The translations under genes and the position numbers were made by a program. The notes under the pieces are model-generated. The model saw only the letters and a program-made list of their open reading frames with translations. It searched no databases and was not told the DNA's origin. Shown here in pieces: positions 34,699 through 43,147 of a DNA stretch of 64,000 bases (position 1 is the first letter of the stretch; the number at the start of each line of letters is the position of its first letter). The stretch is from Paenibacillus sp. PL91 (GTDB lineage Bacteria; Bacillota; Bacilli; Paenibacillales; Paenibacillaceae), in the NCBI RefSeq assembly GCF_012935325.2, contig NZ_JABBYG020000002.1, positions 248,001-312,000 of the forward strand. The letters run 5' to 3'.

Positions 34699-36533
34699 AT
34701 GCGGTAATCGACTCCTTTGTAGCGATTCGAGGAAAAAGCGGTCATATCCGGCACTTGCAGGCTCGTTGCTGCAGCTGCCGCCTCCTCTGGCGCCTGAGCG
34801 CCAGCTTTTGGCAAAGGCGTAGTGCGCAGTGAAAGCAGCTGAAAGCCGGCTTGCTGAAGGCTGCTGGCAATTTCGCTTCGGGAAGATTCAGCCAGCATGG
34901 AAATGGCAGGATGATCATTCCATAAATTCAAGCTAACGATTTTGTCCATCACATTAACGTCAACCATCGTGTCTCCTAGCGTATTCATAGACAAATTGAA
35001 CAGCAGCCTGCAGTTGGCAGAGTCCAGTTCTCCCTTTCGTCCTCTTCTCGTCTGAATATGAACCGAAGCGGTCTGTTTGCCATCCGGACTGTTAAGCGGA
35101 ATAAACATCGTTACATGGGTTAGCACGGAGCTATTTCGCTCTGGGGTCAGCAAAAGCTGTTGTCCCGTAATTTGCTGAACGAGCTGCTGTGCGGTTTCTT
35201 TAATGGCAGGCGGCGTTTGATCGGAAGATACTAATGCAAGCAGCGCGCTTTTTAGGGACTCCTGCTGTGCAGGCATTGCATGATCTGTTACGGGAATACC
35301 GTCAGCAATTGAAGAAATGATGGCTGCTGCTGCTCGCTCGACATTATGCTTCGTATCATGGAGTCTAATCTGCAGCGGCTCATCCAGATCATCCGTGCTT
35401 CCTTGAGGAGGCGCGCTCGTTTGAGGCGTCTCCTTGCTGCTCATTTCAACGGTTTGACCTGAATGCAGGGCGGGCTGAGGCACAGCACCAGCCGCAGGCT
35501 TTGCAGCAGCTGCAGTATCAGCTGCTTGAGATGGCTGCGGTGCTATTGCCGTCTGACTCGCGGACGTTTCATTCCCCGCAATAAATGTCTTAGCTAGCTG
35601 CTGCTCGTGGTCCACACCCATCCACTTCATCATTTGTCCGAGCCAATTCGGCTGAGCCGCAGCGGATCTGCCCGCTTGTGATACCGGTTGATCTGCCGTC
35701 CCCTCATCGTTTGATGCAAGGCCGCTTGCAGTGGACTGCCCTTGTGTCAGCTCAGTTCTAACCATTTGGGCAGGCGGCGCTTTTACAGCTGCAGCCTCTT
35801 TCGTTCCGATTCCTGCCGTTCTAGCCGACTCGCTCTCATTTGAAACGACGCGCAGCAATTCCATGCCTTCTGTCAGCAGCGCTTGCACCTTTGCGACTGC
35901 TTGAGTTAATGGCTTCGCATCCCCCGAACCGTCATTCGAATCGCTGCTTGTAAGGGCCGCAAGCTGCTGCTGCATGGTTTCCAGCAGCTCATGCGCGCTG
36001 CGTCCGAACATAACCTGCTGCATAGCTGCTACGGTAGCACCTGTCATTGGCAAGCCCCGTTTAAACGTAGCCGCGGCGGCCTGCATCCATTGCTCCGCAT
36101 CCCCTCCAGCCGGCATCGCGGCTGCGGCTTGCTGGAAGGCTTGCGCCACCTCGCGGTTTAGAATAACGCCTTCTTTTCGCAAATCCTTTACAATATGCGC
36201 CGCCCATTTCTGCTCGGGCAATGCGAGCTGCTTAGCCCATTCCTTGAATGTATCCTCCGGCAGCCCCACCGCACCGGGCTCAACCTGCTTTAACGTCACG
36301 AGCGCACCGCTTGATTGCGGTTGTACCTGAAGCATTGCGGTTTGCCCCACTTGAAGGGGGGCCTCCAGCTTCGCTCGCACCTGCACGCCGTTAATTTGAA
36401 CGAGCGCCTCATTATTTTCCATCACCTGCAGGATGACGCCGCGCACCACTTGTCCCACCTTAAGCTCCATGGCCCGCGTATCCGTGCCAGACGCTTCTCC
36501 TAGGAAGCTTCGCATCATTTGACTAATATTCAT
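34695..36533 (-). CDS. FliK-like protein (YlqG position)
   Basis: The 612-residue protein has an N-terminal beta-rich region (LKVGQVVRGVILQVMENNEA), a long Ala/Gln/Pro-rich low-complexity middle of about 300 residues, and a C-terminal FliK-like domain (LLFNLSMNTLGDTMVDVNVM). There is no signal peptide. It is coupled to the FlhB-like gene by a 4-base overlap, mirroring FliK with FlhB in the main flagellar set. The ATG at 36533 has GGAGG 11 bases upstream. Function is not established. Confidence 0.78.
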   Translation of the reverse strand: MNISQMMRSFLGEASGTDTRAMELKVGQVVRGVILQVMENNEALVQINGVQVRAKLEAPLQVGQTAMLQVQPQSSGALVTLKQVEPGAVGLPEDTFKEWAKQLALPEQKWAAHIVKDLRKEGVILNREVAQAFQQAAAAMPAGGDAEQWMQAAAATFKRGLPMTGATVAAMQQVMFGRSAHELLETMQQQLAALTSSDSNDGSGDAKPLTQAVAKVQALLTEGMELLRVVSNESESARTAGIGTKEAAAVKAPPAQMVRTELTQGQSTASGLASNDEGTADQPVSQAGRSAAAQPNWLGQMMKWMGVDHEQQLAKTFIAGNETSASQTAIAPQPSQAADTAAAAKPAAGAVPQPALHSGQTVEMSSKETPQTSAPPQGSTDDLDEPLQIRLHDTKHNVERAAAAIISSIADGIPVTDHAMPAQQESLKSALLALVSSDQTPPAIKETAQQLVQQITGQQLLLTPERNSSVLTHVTMFIPLNSPDGKQTASVHIQTRRGRKGELDSANCRLLFNLSMNTLGDTMVDVNVMDKIVSLNLWNDHPAISMLAESSRSEIASSLQQAGFQLLSLRTTPLPKAGAQAPEEAAAAATSLQVPDMTAFSSNRYKGVDYRI

Positions 36534-36700
36534 CTGTTCATTCGCCTCCGCTGCGCTAGCGCCTATCTGCGCGTTTCTACGCACACGCTTATCGTTCTAC
36601 TTTCTATGGTCACACGACACCATTAAACCTATAAACCATATATCGGTCACAATGCGTCCAGCATGAAGCGGTAACACCCAAAAACATGTTTCTAAACGAA

Positions 36701-36729
36701 AAAACGCCTGATCAACAAACGAAGCGTTC
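36701..36729 (-). terminator. probable terminator after rnhB
   Basis: On the minus strand AACGC and GCGTT (plus two inner pairs) form a short stem followed by TTTT. It lies about 60 bases past the rnhB stop and before the FliK-like gene. The stem is weak for a terminator. Confidence 0.45.
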
Positions 36730-36787
36730 CTCTGCCTCGTACCATTAATCAAGCGTCATGCTTGTTTATTATTCAAAAGCTATTTCA

Positions 36788-37402
36788 TTAAAAGAGCACT
36801 AGCTGCTCCTCTGTAAACAAGTTGCCTAGAAACGATCTGCGATGCAAAGGGCTTGGCCCTTTCTCTAGCAATCGCTCGCGGTGAAGCTTCGTCGCGTAGC
36901 CTTTATGTATAGCGAGCCCATACTCTGGATACTCCTGCTCCCATTGTCCCGCGCAGAGCCGATCACGAGTGACCTTGGCGACGATCGAAGCAGCCGCGAT
37001 GGACTGGCTCGTGGCATCACCTTTGATAATCGACAGCTGAGGCAGTGATACGTCCACCTTCTCCGCGTCGATAAGCAAATAATCGGAAGGAATCTGCAAG
37101 GATTCCACTGCAAGCTTCATCGCAAGCCTAGCAGCCTGCTTTATATTGATACGGTCAATCGTTTCCGCGTCAACACGTGCAGCAGACCAAGCCACGCATT
37201 CTTGTAAAATAATTTCATATAGCTGATCCCGCTTCTTCTCGGACAGCTTCTTGGAATCATTGACTCCTTCAATCACGAGTCCTGGCGGCAAAATTACAGC
37301 TGCTGCCACCACATCTCCAAACAAGCAGCCGCGTCCTACCTCATCCACTCCGGCAATCGCCTTGTAGCCATCTTGCCATAACGACTGTTCATGTTGCAGC
37401 AC
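36788..37402 (-). CDS. rnhB: RnhB, ribonuclease HII
   Basis: The 204-residue enzyme has the catalytic motif AGVDEVGRGCLFGDVVAAAV near residues 17-36, the second Asp in YLLIDAEKVDV and GDATSQSIAAASIVAKVTRD. It removes RNA from RNA-DNA hybrids and starts ribonucleotide excision. A GUG start follows GGGGG by about 7 bases. Position next to rbgA follows B. subtilis. Confidence 0.95.
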   Translation of the reverse strand: MLQHEQSLWQDGYKAIAGVDEVGRGCLFGDVVAAAVILPPGLVIEGVNDSKKLSEKKRDQLYEIILQECVAWSAARVDAETIDRINIKQAARLAMKLAVESLQIPSDYLLIDAEKVDVSLPQLSIIKGDATSQSIAAASIVAKVTRDRLCAGQWEQEYPEYGLAIHKGYATKLHRERLLEKGPSPLHRRSFLGNLFTEEQLVLF

Positions 37403-37423
37403 GTTACGTTCCCCCGTTTCACA

Positions 37424-38290
37424 TCAATAAGGTGGAGCTTCCAGCGTGATGCGTCCAAGCTTTCCTGCACGCAAATCACGTAAAATGATGCCTGACGTCT
37501 TCTCCAAATCGACGCGTCCGCCGCTTAGCAGACAGCCTCTCCGACGTCCGATATCCTCCATTACTCGTACGATCTCATCCGAATCGGATGTATCCTTTGG
37601 AGGCGTATCAAGCTCATAACGCTCCTTCATGTTAGGCCAGTACCGATCTAACAGCTCACGCATCGCAAAAAAGGCGATATCGTCAACGTTCAAAATTTGC
37701 TCACGTATTGCTCCTGTCATTGCAAGGCGGTAGCCGACCAGCTCATCTTCAAACTTCGGCCACAAAATACCCGGCGTATCAAGCAGCTCCATTTCTGTTC
37801 CGATCTTAATCCACTGCTGACCTTTTGTTACCCCTGGGCGGTCGCCGGTTAAAGCAATCGCACGTCCAGCCAGCTTATTGATCAGCGTAGACTTTCCGAC
37901 ATTCGGTATGCCGACGATAAGTCCGCGAATAGCGCGCGGATTTATCCCTTTGGCGATTTGACGCGCTATTTTGTCATGCAAAATCTGCTTCGCCTTAAGC
38001 GGAACCTCATTGACACGCGTTCCCGTCGAGGAATCGATCGCAATCGATTCATGGCCTTCGCTGCGGAAATAAGCCATCCATTGCTCGGTCGTCTTCGGGT
38101 CAGCCAAATCGGATTTGTTCAAGACGATCAGTCTTGGCTTGCCGTTCAAAATTTCCTCTATCATCGGATTGCGGCTCGAAAGCGGTACCCGAGCATCCAA
38201 TAGTTCGATGGCAAGATCGATTAGTTTGAGCTTTTCTTGTATTTCCCGCTTTGCTCGGGTCATATGACCCGGAAACCATTGAATGGCCAT
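37424..38290 (-). CDS. rbgA: RbgA (YlqF), ribosome biogenesis GTPase
   Basis: The 288-residue circularly permuted GTPase has G4 (LNKSDLAD) near residue 60 before G1 ([17 protein letters not shown]) near 127, then G3 ([10 protein letters not shown]), and a C-terminal RNA-binding domain. It drives late assembly of the 50S subunit. GAGGTG precedes the ATG, and the gene ends 21 bases before rnhB. Length fits the 282-residue B. subtilis protein. Confidence 0.96.
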   Translation of the reverse strand: MAIQWFPGHMTRAKREIQEKLKLIDLAIELLDARVPLSSRNPMIEEILNGKPRLIVLNKSDLADPKTTEQWMAYFRSEGHESIAIDSSTGTRVNEVPLKAKQILHDKIARQIAKGINPRAIRGLIVGIPNVGKSTLINKLAGRAIALTGDRPGVTKGQQWIKIGTEMELLDTPGILWPKFEDELVGYRLAMTGAIREQILNVDDIAFFAMRELLDRYWPNMKERYELDTPPKDTSDSDEIVRVMEDIGRRRGCLLSGGRVDLEKTSGIILRDLRAGKLGRITLEAPPY

Positions 38291-38299
38291 TTACTCACC

Positions 38300-39010
38300 T
38301 CATTTTGTCCAGTGCTTTATAAACTCTAGCTTGTCCAATGGCCAAAAAATAATATCGGCGCGGCCAACAATTTCTTTATCGGTTACAAAGCCGATTACGC
38401 GGCTATCTGTGCTGTCGCTGCGATTATCGCCAAGCGCGAAAATCATGCCTTCCGGAACCGTCATTTCAGGCACATCGGCATTCGGGAAGTTTGGTCCGCC
38501 GCCATTGTACAACTCACCATTGGCATGCGCTTTTTCAATCGCTTCCTTAATATAAGGCTCTTCGATTTTTTTGTCATTGATATAAAGGTCATCGCCTTCT
38601 ACTTTAATCGAGTCGCCAGGTACGCCAATAACCCTTTTAATGAATTTCCGGCCCTGCTCCGGAACGTCAAATACAACTACCTCACCAAACTTTGGCTCGC
38701 TGAACGTATACAGTATTTTATTTACAATTAGACGCTCACCTGTCTCGAAGTTAGGCTGCATAGAAGGGCCGTCAACGATAAATGGTGAAAATAAAAATTG
38801 GCGAATAAGAAATACGAGAACGACCGCAATGACTAAAGCTTTGATCCATTCTACGATTTCCTTGTAAGCACCGCCCTGCTTGCCTGAGCCGGATGCATGG
38901 GCCACGGCACGGTCTGGTAATTTTTGCTGAAAGTCTGTATGGTTTGGCGTATCTTTCAATTCATTATCATTACCGTTGTCCAGCCCGTCATTACGCTGCT
39001 GTGAGTCCAC
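38300..39010 (-). CDS. lepB: LepB/SipS, type I signal peptidase
   Basis: The 236-residue membrane peptidase has one membrane helix (ALVIAVVLVFLIRQFLF), the catalytic Ser in DGPSMQPNF and the catalytic Lys in RKFIKRVIGVPGDSI, then GDNRSDSTDSR. It cleaves signal peptides of secreted proteins. About 70 residues before the helix are polar and low in complexity. I chose the GUG at 39010, 9 bases after AGAAGG; the ATG at 39031 has no ribosome binding site. Located between rplS and rbgA. Confidence 0.93.
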   Translation of the reverse strand: MDSQQRNDGLDNGNDNELKDTPNHTDFQQKLPDRAVAHASGSGKQGGAYKEIVEWIKALVIAVVLVFLIRQFLFSPFIVDGPSMQPNFETGERLIVNKILYTFSEPKFGEVVVFDVPEQGRKFIKRVIGVPGDSIKVEGDDLYINDKKIEEPYIKEAIEKAHANGELYNGGGPNFPNADVPEMTVPEGMIFALGDNRSDSTDSRVIGFVTDKEIVGRADIIFWPLDKLEFIKHWTK

Positions 39011-39060
39011 TTTTGTTCGCCTTCTTCCCATATGCTGTAATATGTAAATGACCTTTGTGA

Positions 39061-39094
39061 AAAAACGAAAAGGAGCTTGTTTGCGCAAGCCCCT
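39061..39094 (-). terminator. intrinsic terminator after rplS
   Basis: AGGGGCTTG pairs with CAAGCTCCT (arms 39086-39094 and 39071-39079, one G-U pair), followed on the minus strand by TTTTCGTTTTTT. It begins 15 bases past the rplS stop and separates rplS from lepB. Confidence 0.88.
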
Positions 39095-39108
39095 CTTGTC
39101 GTTTGTTC

Positions 39109-39450
39109 TTAACGAATTTCTTTAATACGAGCAGCTTTTCCGCGAAGACTACGTAGGTAGTACAATTTCGCGCGACGTACTTTACCACGGCGAGCCACTT
39201 CGATTTTTTCGATTTTAGGCGAGTTAAGCGGGAAAGTTCTTTCCACACCAACACCGTAGGAAATTTTACGCACTGTAAAAGTTTCGCTGATTCCACCGCC
39301 GCGACGTTTGATTACAACGCCTTCGAACAATTGGATACGCTCACGAGTTCCCTCGATAACTTTTACATGAACTTTTAGCGTGTCACCAGGACGAAAGTTC
39401 GGTAGACCTTGGCGCAGGTTTTCTTGCGCAATAGTTTGCAAAAGATTCAT
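39109..39450 (-). CDS. rplS: Ribosomal protein L19
   Basis: The 113-residue protein shows the L19 pattern: [40 protein letters not shown] and a basic C-terminus. It lies at the 30S-50S interface. The ATG at 39450 has GGAAGGAG about 8 bases upstream; an in-frame ATG at 39471 lacks one. It is expressed from its own promoter with a structured leader, apart from trmD. Confidence 0.97.
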   Translation of the reverse strand: MNLLQTIAQENLRQGLPNFRPGDTLKVHVKVIEGTRERIQLFEGVVIKRRGGGISETFTVRKISYGVGVERTFPLNSPKIEKIEVARRGKVRRAKLYYLRSLRGKAARIKEIR

Positions 39451-39549
39451 TTGATTCACTCCTTCCACCATAGACGTTCTTATAAGCTCACCGAATTCCT
39501 CTGAACCGGTTCATCGCTGATAGCGGACCGTCCGACTTTACGAACAACA
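39451..39549 (-). promoter_or_regulatory. probable L19 (rplS) autoregulatory leader
   Basis: The leader of about 100 bases holds GGACGGTCC (39525-39533) and the palindrome GAACCGGTTC (39503-39512), both able to form hairpins, then GAGGAATTCGGTGAGC before the ribosome binding site. The content and position resemble the Firmicute L19 leader family, in which L19 represses its own mRNA. I recognise the pattern from memory and could not align it. Confidence 0.5.
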
Positions 39550-39555
39550 TTAGAA

Positions 39556-39584
39556 ATTTTACCACAGCCAGCCCAATAATACAA
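39556..39584 (-). promoter_or_regulatory. sigma-A promoter of rplS
   Basis: TTGTAT (39584-39579) and TAAAAT (39561-39556) lie 17 bases apart on the minus strand, with TGG before the -10 box making it an extended -10. Transcription would start near 39549. Confidence 0.75.
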
Positions 39585-39653
39585 TATGCTTTTTTTATTC
39601 ATTATTCATGTATACTAAATAATGACATACACCGACAAGAAGAGGTGGATTAT

Positions 39654-41066
39654 TTGATTCCTTTTACAAAGCGTTATTTTACCATAAAAAAAGGGGGGAT
39701 TGTTGCTGTACTTTTATTTTTAGCCCTTTCAACGCCAGCTCGCGCAGTCGCCGAATCCATCGTATTCAAAGACACAAAGGAACATTGGGCCGGCTCTTAC
39801 ATATCATGGGCGATTGAACAAAAGCTAACGCAAGGGTATGGCGACGGCTCCTTTAAGCCCAACAAGCTTGTTAATGAAGCGGAATTTCTAGCTATGCTGC
39901 TCCGGGCATATGGCCTTGTTGACGAATCGCCCTCAAGCGGCAGTTCATGGTTTGAGCCTTATTATGATTATGCCAATCGTCTCGGGTGGCCGATAAGCGC
40001 AGCGCAGCAAAACGGCGAATTTCGACGCGGACAGGCTGCATTGCTACTTGCTTCTGCAGCGAGCGGCAAAGCATTCACGGAGCAAAGCGCTGTTCAATGG
40101 CTGCTGAATGAGAAAATATCCAATGGCCGAACATCCGCCACCGTAAGCGGCTTTATCCCAGACGGCAAGCTTACACGTGCAGAGGCGCTAACCTTCTTCT
40201 ACAATCTCAAGCAGCATTCAAGCACGCTATCTGAAGCGAAAATCCCAAAATTGGTTAACTCGCTTGGAGGAATCGCTCTAAACGACACGCTACAGAAGCT
40301 CCAAAATTCGCTTGGAAAACCTGCACGCATCGATCCTAGCGAATACGGCTTTTCCTGGCATGTCTATAACAGCAGCTATAATCATTACATGATGTTTGGC
40401 GTTCAAAATGACCGTATTACGGCGCTCTTCTCAAATGACAGCGAAAGCTGGGTGAGTTCAACCGGGATCCAAATCGGCCAAACGATCACAGCAGTTAAAA
40501 AGCTCATTACTCACGGTACAAACGCCGAAGCAAATGAAAACTATTATGCCTTTACAACCGGCAGCGAACGTACGACCCTTTTCATCGACCGACAAAACGG
40601 CAACAAAATTGCCGGCATGATGCGGATGAGTCAGGCCGCTTCCAAACCAATAAAATCATCTTATTCAAGCAAGCTTGCAGCAGCCTTTGAATGGCAGCTA
40701 TTTGATTTGGCAAATGCGGAACGTGCTGTTCGCGGCATCCCTATCTTGGAGTGGGACAAGCTCGCTGCCGCCTCTGCCCATAGCCATAGCGGCGATATGA
40801 GTAATCGTAGCTTTTTTAATCACACGAATCCGGACGGTTCTTCTCCCTTCGATCGCATGAAGGCCAAGGGCGTCAAGTACCACTCAGCAGCTGAAAATAT
40901 AGCTGCCGGGTACCAAAACAGCATTTTTACGCACTACGGGTGGATTAACTCCAAAGATGGGCATCGTGAAACGCTGCTTGACCGCAAGCTTACTCGGCTT
41001 GGCACAGGCGTTGCCATAGGAGGAAGCTATAATGTCTATTATACCCAAAATTTTTACACCCCATAA
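39654..41066 (+). CDS. Secreted SLH-domain protein with CAP (SCP/PR1-like) domain
   Basis: The 470-residue protein has a signal peptide (about residues 1-33, GIVAVLLFLALSTPARAVA). Three SLH repeats follow at about 38-185 (FKDTKEHWAGSYISWAIE; GYGDGSFKPN), then a CAP-associated domain (about 200-320). A C-terminal CAP domain completes it (NAERAVRGIPILEWDKLA; HSHSGDMSNRSFFNHTNPDG; AENIAAGY). SLH repeats anchor proteins to the cell wall. CAP proteins related to YkwD occur in spore-formers; their biochemical role is unclear. Start UUG 39654 has GAGGTGG 5 bases upstream. It is transcribed against its neighbours and interrupts trmD-rplS. Confidence 0.9.
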   Translation: MIPFTKRYFTIKKGGIVAVLLFLALSTPARAVAESIVFKDTKEHWAGSYISWAIEQKLTQGYGDGSFKPNKLVNEAEFLAMLLRAYGLVDESPSSGSSWFEPYYDYANRLGWPISAAQQNGEFRRGQAALLLASAASGKAFTEQSAVQWLLNEKISNGRTSATVSGFIPDGKLTRAEALTFFYNLKQHSSTLSEAKIPKLVNSLGGIALNDTLQKLQNSLGKPARIDPSEYGFSWHVYNSSYNHYMMFGVQNDRITALFSNDSESWVSSTGIQIGQTITAVKKLITHGTNAEANENYYAFTTGSERTTLFIDRQNGNKIAGMMRMSQAASKPIKSSYSSKLAAAFEWQLFDLANAERAVRGIPILEWDKLAAASAHSHSGDMSNRSFFNHTNPDGSSPFDRMKAKGVKYHSAAENIAAGYQNSIFTHYGWINSKDGHRETLLDRKLTRLGTGVAIGGSYNVYYTQNFYTP

Positions 41067-41093
41067 TCTCTCACTTCTATAGTAAAAAAGTAG

Positions 41094-41122
41094 AAAGCCG
41101 CAACGGATTCCGTTGCGGCTTT
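41094..41122. terminator. bidirectional terminator between SLH/CAP gene and trmD
   Basis: A 12-bp perfect stem (AAAGCCGCAACG/CGTTGCGGCTTT) with a 5-base loop lies between convergent genes. A T-rich tail follows on the minus strand (CTACTTTTTT) and a short one on the plus strand. It serves both transcripts. Confidence 0.88.
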
Positions 41123-41142
41123 GTTACATTCCTAGGCTGCAC

Positions 41143-41895
41143 TTATTTGCCATCTTTATTGGGCCCCTGCTTCAGCTGTGCAGCGATCCATTTCCGTTCC
41201 TTATCCGTGAGCGCTGCGCTCTTCAGCAGGTCAGGACGGCGCTGCAGCGTGCGCAGCAGCGATTGCTCGCGCCGCCATACCTCAATATTCGCATGATGGC
41301 CGGAAATAAGAACATCCGGCACCTCCCAGCCGCGAAACTCGGCAGGACGCGTATAATGCGGATGCTCGAGCAAGCCCGTGCTGTAAGAGTCTGTTACCGC
41401 AGAAGTCTCGTTGCCCAACACGCCCGGAAGCAGTCTCACAACGCTATCGATAAGCACCATCGCCGGTATTTCCCCGCCAGTTAGAACGTAGTCGCCGATC
41501 GACAGCTCGTCCGTCACGAGATGCTCGCGAATACGCTCGTCATAGCCTTCATAGTGACCGCATATGAGCACCAGATGCTGCTCCTTTGCAAGCTCCTCTG
41601 CCTTTTGCTGCGTAAACTGAGCACCCTGCGGGCACAGCAAGATGACGCGAGGCTTAATATTTTCATCCAGCTTAAGATCTTCAACGGCTGCAAATACCGG
41701 CTCTGGCTTGAGCACCATGCCGCCTCCGCCGCCGTATGGATAATCGTCCACCGTATTATGCTTATTGCCCGAATAGGCTCTAAAGTTGATCGCTTGCGGG
41801 ACAACAATCCCTTTTTCCTTTGCTTTTCCAAGAATGCTCGCGTTAAACACACCGTCGAACATTTCCGGAAACAACGTTAGCACATCTATTTTCAT
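41143..41895 (-). CDS. trmD: TrmD, tRNA (guanine-N1-)-methyltransferase
   Basis: The 250-residue SPOUT methyltransferase has [16 protein letters not shown], the knot region [20 protein letters not shown] and [21 protein letters not shown]. It makes m1G37 in tRNA and protects the reading frame. It follows rimM with a 3-base gap, so the two are co-translated. In B. subtilis rplS comes next; here it is 1.7 kb away behind an opposing gene. Confidence 0.97.
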   Translation of the reverse strand: MKIDVLTLFPEMFDGVFNASILGKAKEKGIVVPQAINFRAYSGNKHNTVDDYPYGGGGGMVLKPEPVFAAVEDLKLDENIKPRVILLCPQGAQFTQQKAEELAKEQHLVLICGHYEGYDERIREHLVTDELSIGDYVLTGGEIPAMVLIDSVVRLLPGVLGNETSAVTDSYSTGLLEHPHYTRPAEFRGWEVPDVLISGHHANIEVWRREQSLLRTLQRRPDLLKSAALTDKERKWIAAQLKQGPNKDGK

Positions 41896-41898
41896 CGG

Positions 41899-42423
41899 TT
41901 AAATCAATCCTTCCATCAACCGGACCGTCACGATTTTCTCTTTCGTATTCACGCTGATCAAGACTTCATCGATGACAGGCAATAGCAGTTGCTTCCCTGA
42001 GCCCTTCGGACGATCAACCACCCACACATCATTGGCGCCGGGACTTAATATCTCCGAAATGGTTCCCAGCTCCTCGCCTTCTTCTGTAACGACGCGGCAG
42101 CCAATGATTTCGTGGTAATAATATTCACCCTCGTCCAAATCGACCAAATTAGCTTCGGACACCTTGAGCACCCAGCCCTTGTATTTCTCTACTTGATTAA
42201 TGTCAGTGAATCCTTCAAGCTTCAGTATGTATACGTTTTTGTTCTCACGAGCGCTAACGACCTTCACTTCAAGCGTTGCTCCGCTTTCCTCGTTCAGCAT
42301 GAGCAGCTTGCTTCCCGCTGCGAATCGAACATCCGCGAAATCCGTTTGCGATAGTATTTTCAGCTCTCCACGAATGCCGTGGGTGTTAACAACCTTCCCG
42401 ACTGTAAACCATTTTTCGCTCAT
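41899..42423 (-). CDS. rimM: RimM, 16S rRNA processing protein
   Basis: The 174-residue protein has VGKVVNTHGIRGELKI at the N-terminus and a C-terminal PRC-barrel (GEYYYHEIIGCRVVTEEGEE; LLPVIDEVLISV). It binds S19 and helps mature the head of the 30S subunit. The ATG at 42423 follows a weak GAAGGG. It is preceded by two tandem terminators, so it should have its own promoter or depend on readthrough. Confidence 0.95.
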   Translation of the reverse strand: MSEKWFTVGKVVNTHGIRGELKILSQTDFADVRFAAGSKLLMLNEESGATLEVKVVSARENKNVYILKLEGFTDINQVEKYKGWVLKVSEANLVDLDEGEYYYHEIIGCRVVTEEGEELGTISEILSPGANDVWVVDRPKGSGKQLLLPVIDEVLISVNTKEKIVTVRLMEGLI

Positions 42424-42467
42424 TACAACCAGCCCTTCATATGTGTATCTTCCTATTATACATGCAA

Positions 42468-42504
42468 AAACGGCTTCGTTCCACGTTGGAGAACGAAGCC
42501 GTTT
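42468..42504 (-). terminator. intrinsic terminator 2 between khpA and rimM
   Basis: A 13-bp perfect stem (AAACGGCTTCGTT/AACGAAGCCGTTT) with an 11-base loop and a short T-rich tail on the minus strand. It is the second hairpin met by polymerase leaving khpA. Confidence 0.82.
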
Positions 42505-42536
42505 GGATATGCGTAGTATCTAGAATTAACTGCATT

Positions 42537-42566
42537 AAAAAAAGGCTAGGACATGCATCCTAACCT
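42537..42566 (-). terminator. intrinsic terminator 1 between khpA and rimM
   Basis: On the minus strand AGGTTAGGA pairs with TCCTAGCCT (one G-U pair) around the loop TGCATG, followed by seven T residues. It lies about 20 bases past the khpA stop and is a strong terminator for the ylxM-ffh-rpsP-khpA transcript. Confidence 0.9.
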
Positions 42567-42585
42567 TCTCTCTCCAATACGTGCA

Positions 42586-42816
42586 TCATGACATAATGTC
42601 AACGATGACGCGCTTTTGCGATTTGACGGAAGCAGAAGTCACTACCGTACGCATCGCTTTCGCAATGCGTCCCTGTTTACCGATGATTTTACCGATATCC
42701 TCGGGATGAACCGAAAGCTCGTATATCGTGCCACGGTCATCATCCCTCACATTGATTTGCACCTGATCAGGATGATCAACCAATGCCTTCGCTATGACAA
42801 GAATCAATTCTTTCAT
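42586..42816 (-). CDS. khpA: KhpA (YlqC), KH-domain RNA-binding protein
   Basis: The small protein of 76 residues is a single KH domain with the RNA-binding loop IGKIIGKQGRIAKAMRTVV (GKQG). Family members pair with KhpB and affect cell division and elongation in streptococci, and bind small RNAs. It follows rpsP by 25 bases, as in B. subtilis ylqC. Start ATG with GAGGGCCTTGAG upstream. Confidence 0.93.
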   Translation of the reverse strand: MKELILVIAKALVDHPDQVQINVRDDDRGTIYELSVHPEDIGKIIGKQGRIAKAMRTVVTSASVKSQKRVIVDIMS

Positions 42817-42841
42817 CTCAAGGCCCTCCGCTGTTCAACAG

Positions 42842-43114
42842 TTATTTCTGTTGCTTAAGCTCATGGAACTTTTTAAGAACACCTGCTTTGGAAAGCAAGT
42901 CACGAACTGTATCAGAAGCTTGCGCTCCTGTTTGCAGCCATTTCAACGCTTTCTCTTCATCGATCTTAACTTGAGCCGGTTGTGCAACCGGGTTATAAGT
43001 GCCGATCTCTTCGATAAAACGTCCGTCACGCGGCGAACGGGAATCCGATACTACTACGCGGTAGAAAGGAGCTTTGTGAGCACCAATTCTTTTCAAACGA
43101 ATACGTACTGCCAT
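42842..43114 (-). CDS. rpsP: Ribosomal protein S16
   Basis: The 90-residue protein has the S16 pattern [20 protein letters not shown] and [19 protein letters not shown]. It stabilises the 5' domain of 16S rRNA during 30S assembly. GGAGGTG lies 7 to 8 bases before the ATG. It is 33 bases downstream of ffh, in the order ylxM-ffh-rpsP-khpA. Confidence 0.97.
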   Translation of the reverse strand: MAVRIRLKRIGAHKAPFYRVVVSDSRSPRDGRFIEEIGTYNPVAQPAQVKIDEEKALKWLQTGAQASDTVRDLLSKAGVLKKFHELKQQK

Positions 43115-43147
43115 GAAAATTCACCTCCTTCAAAGAGTAAACTGCGA

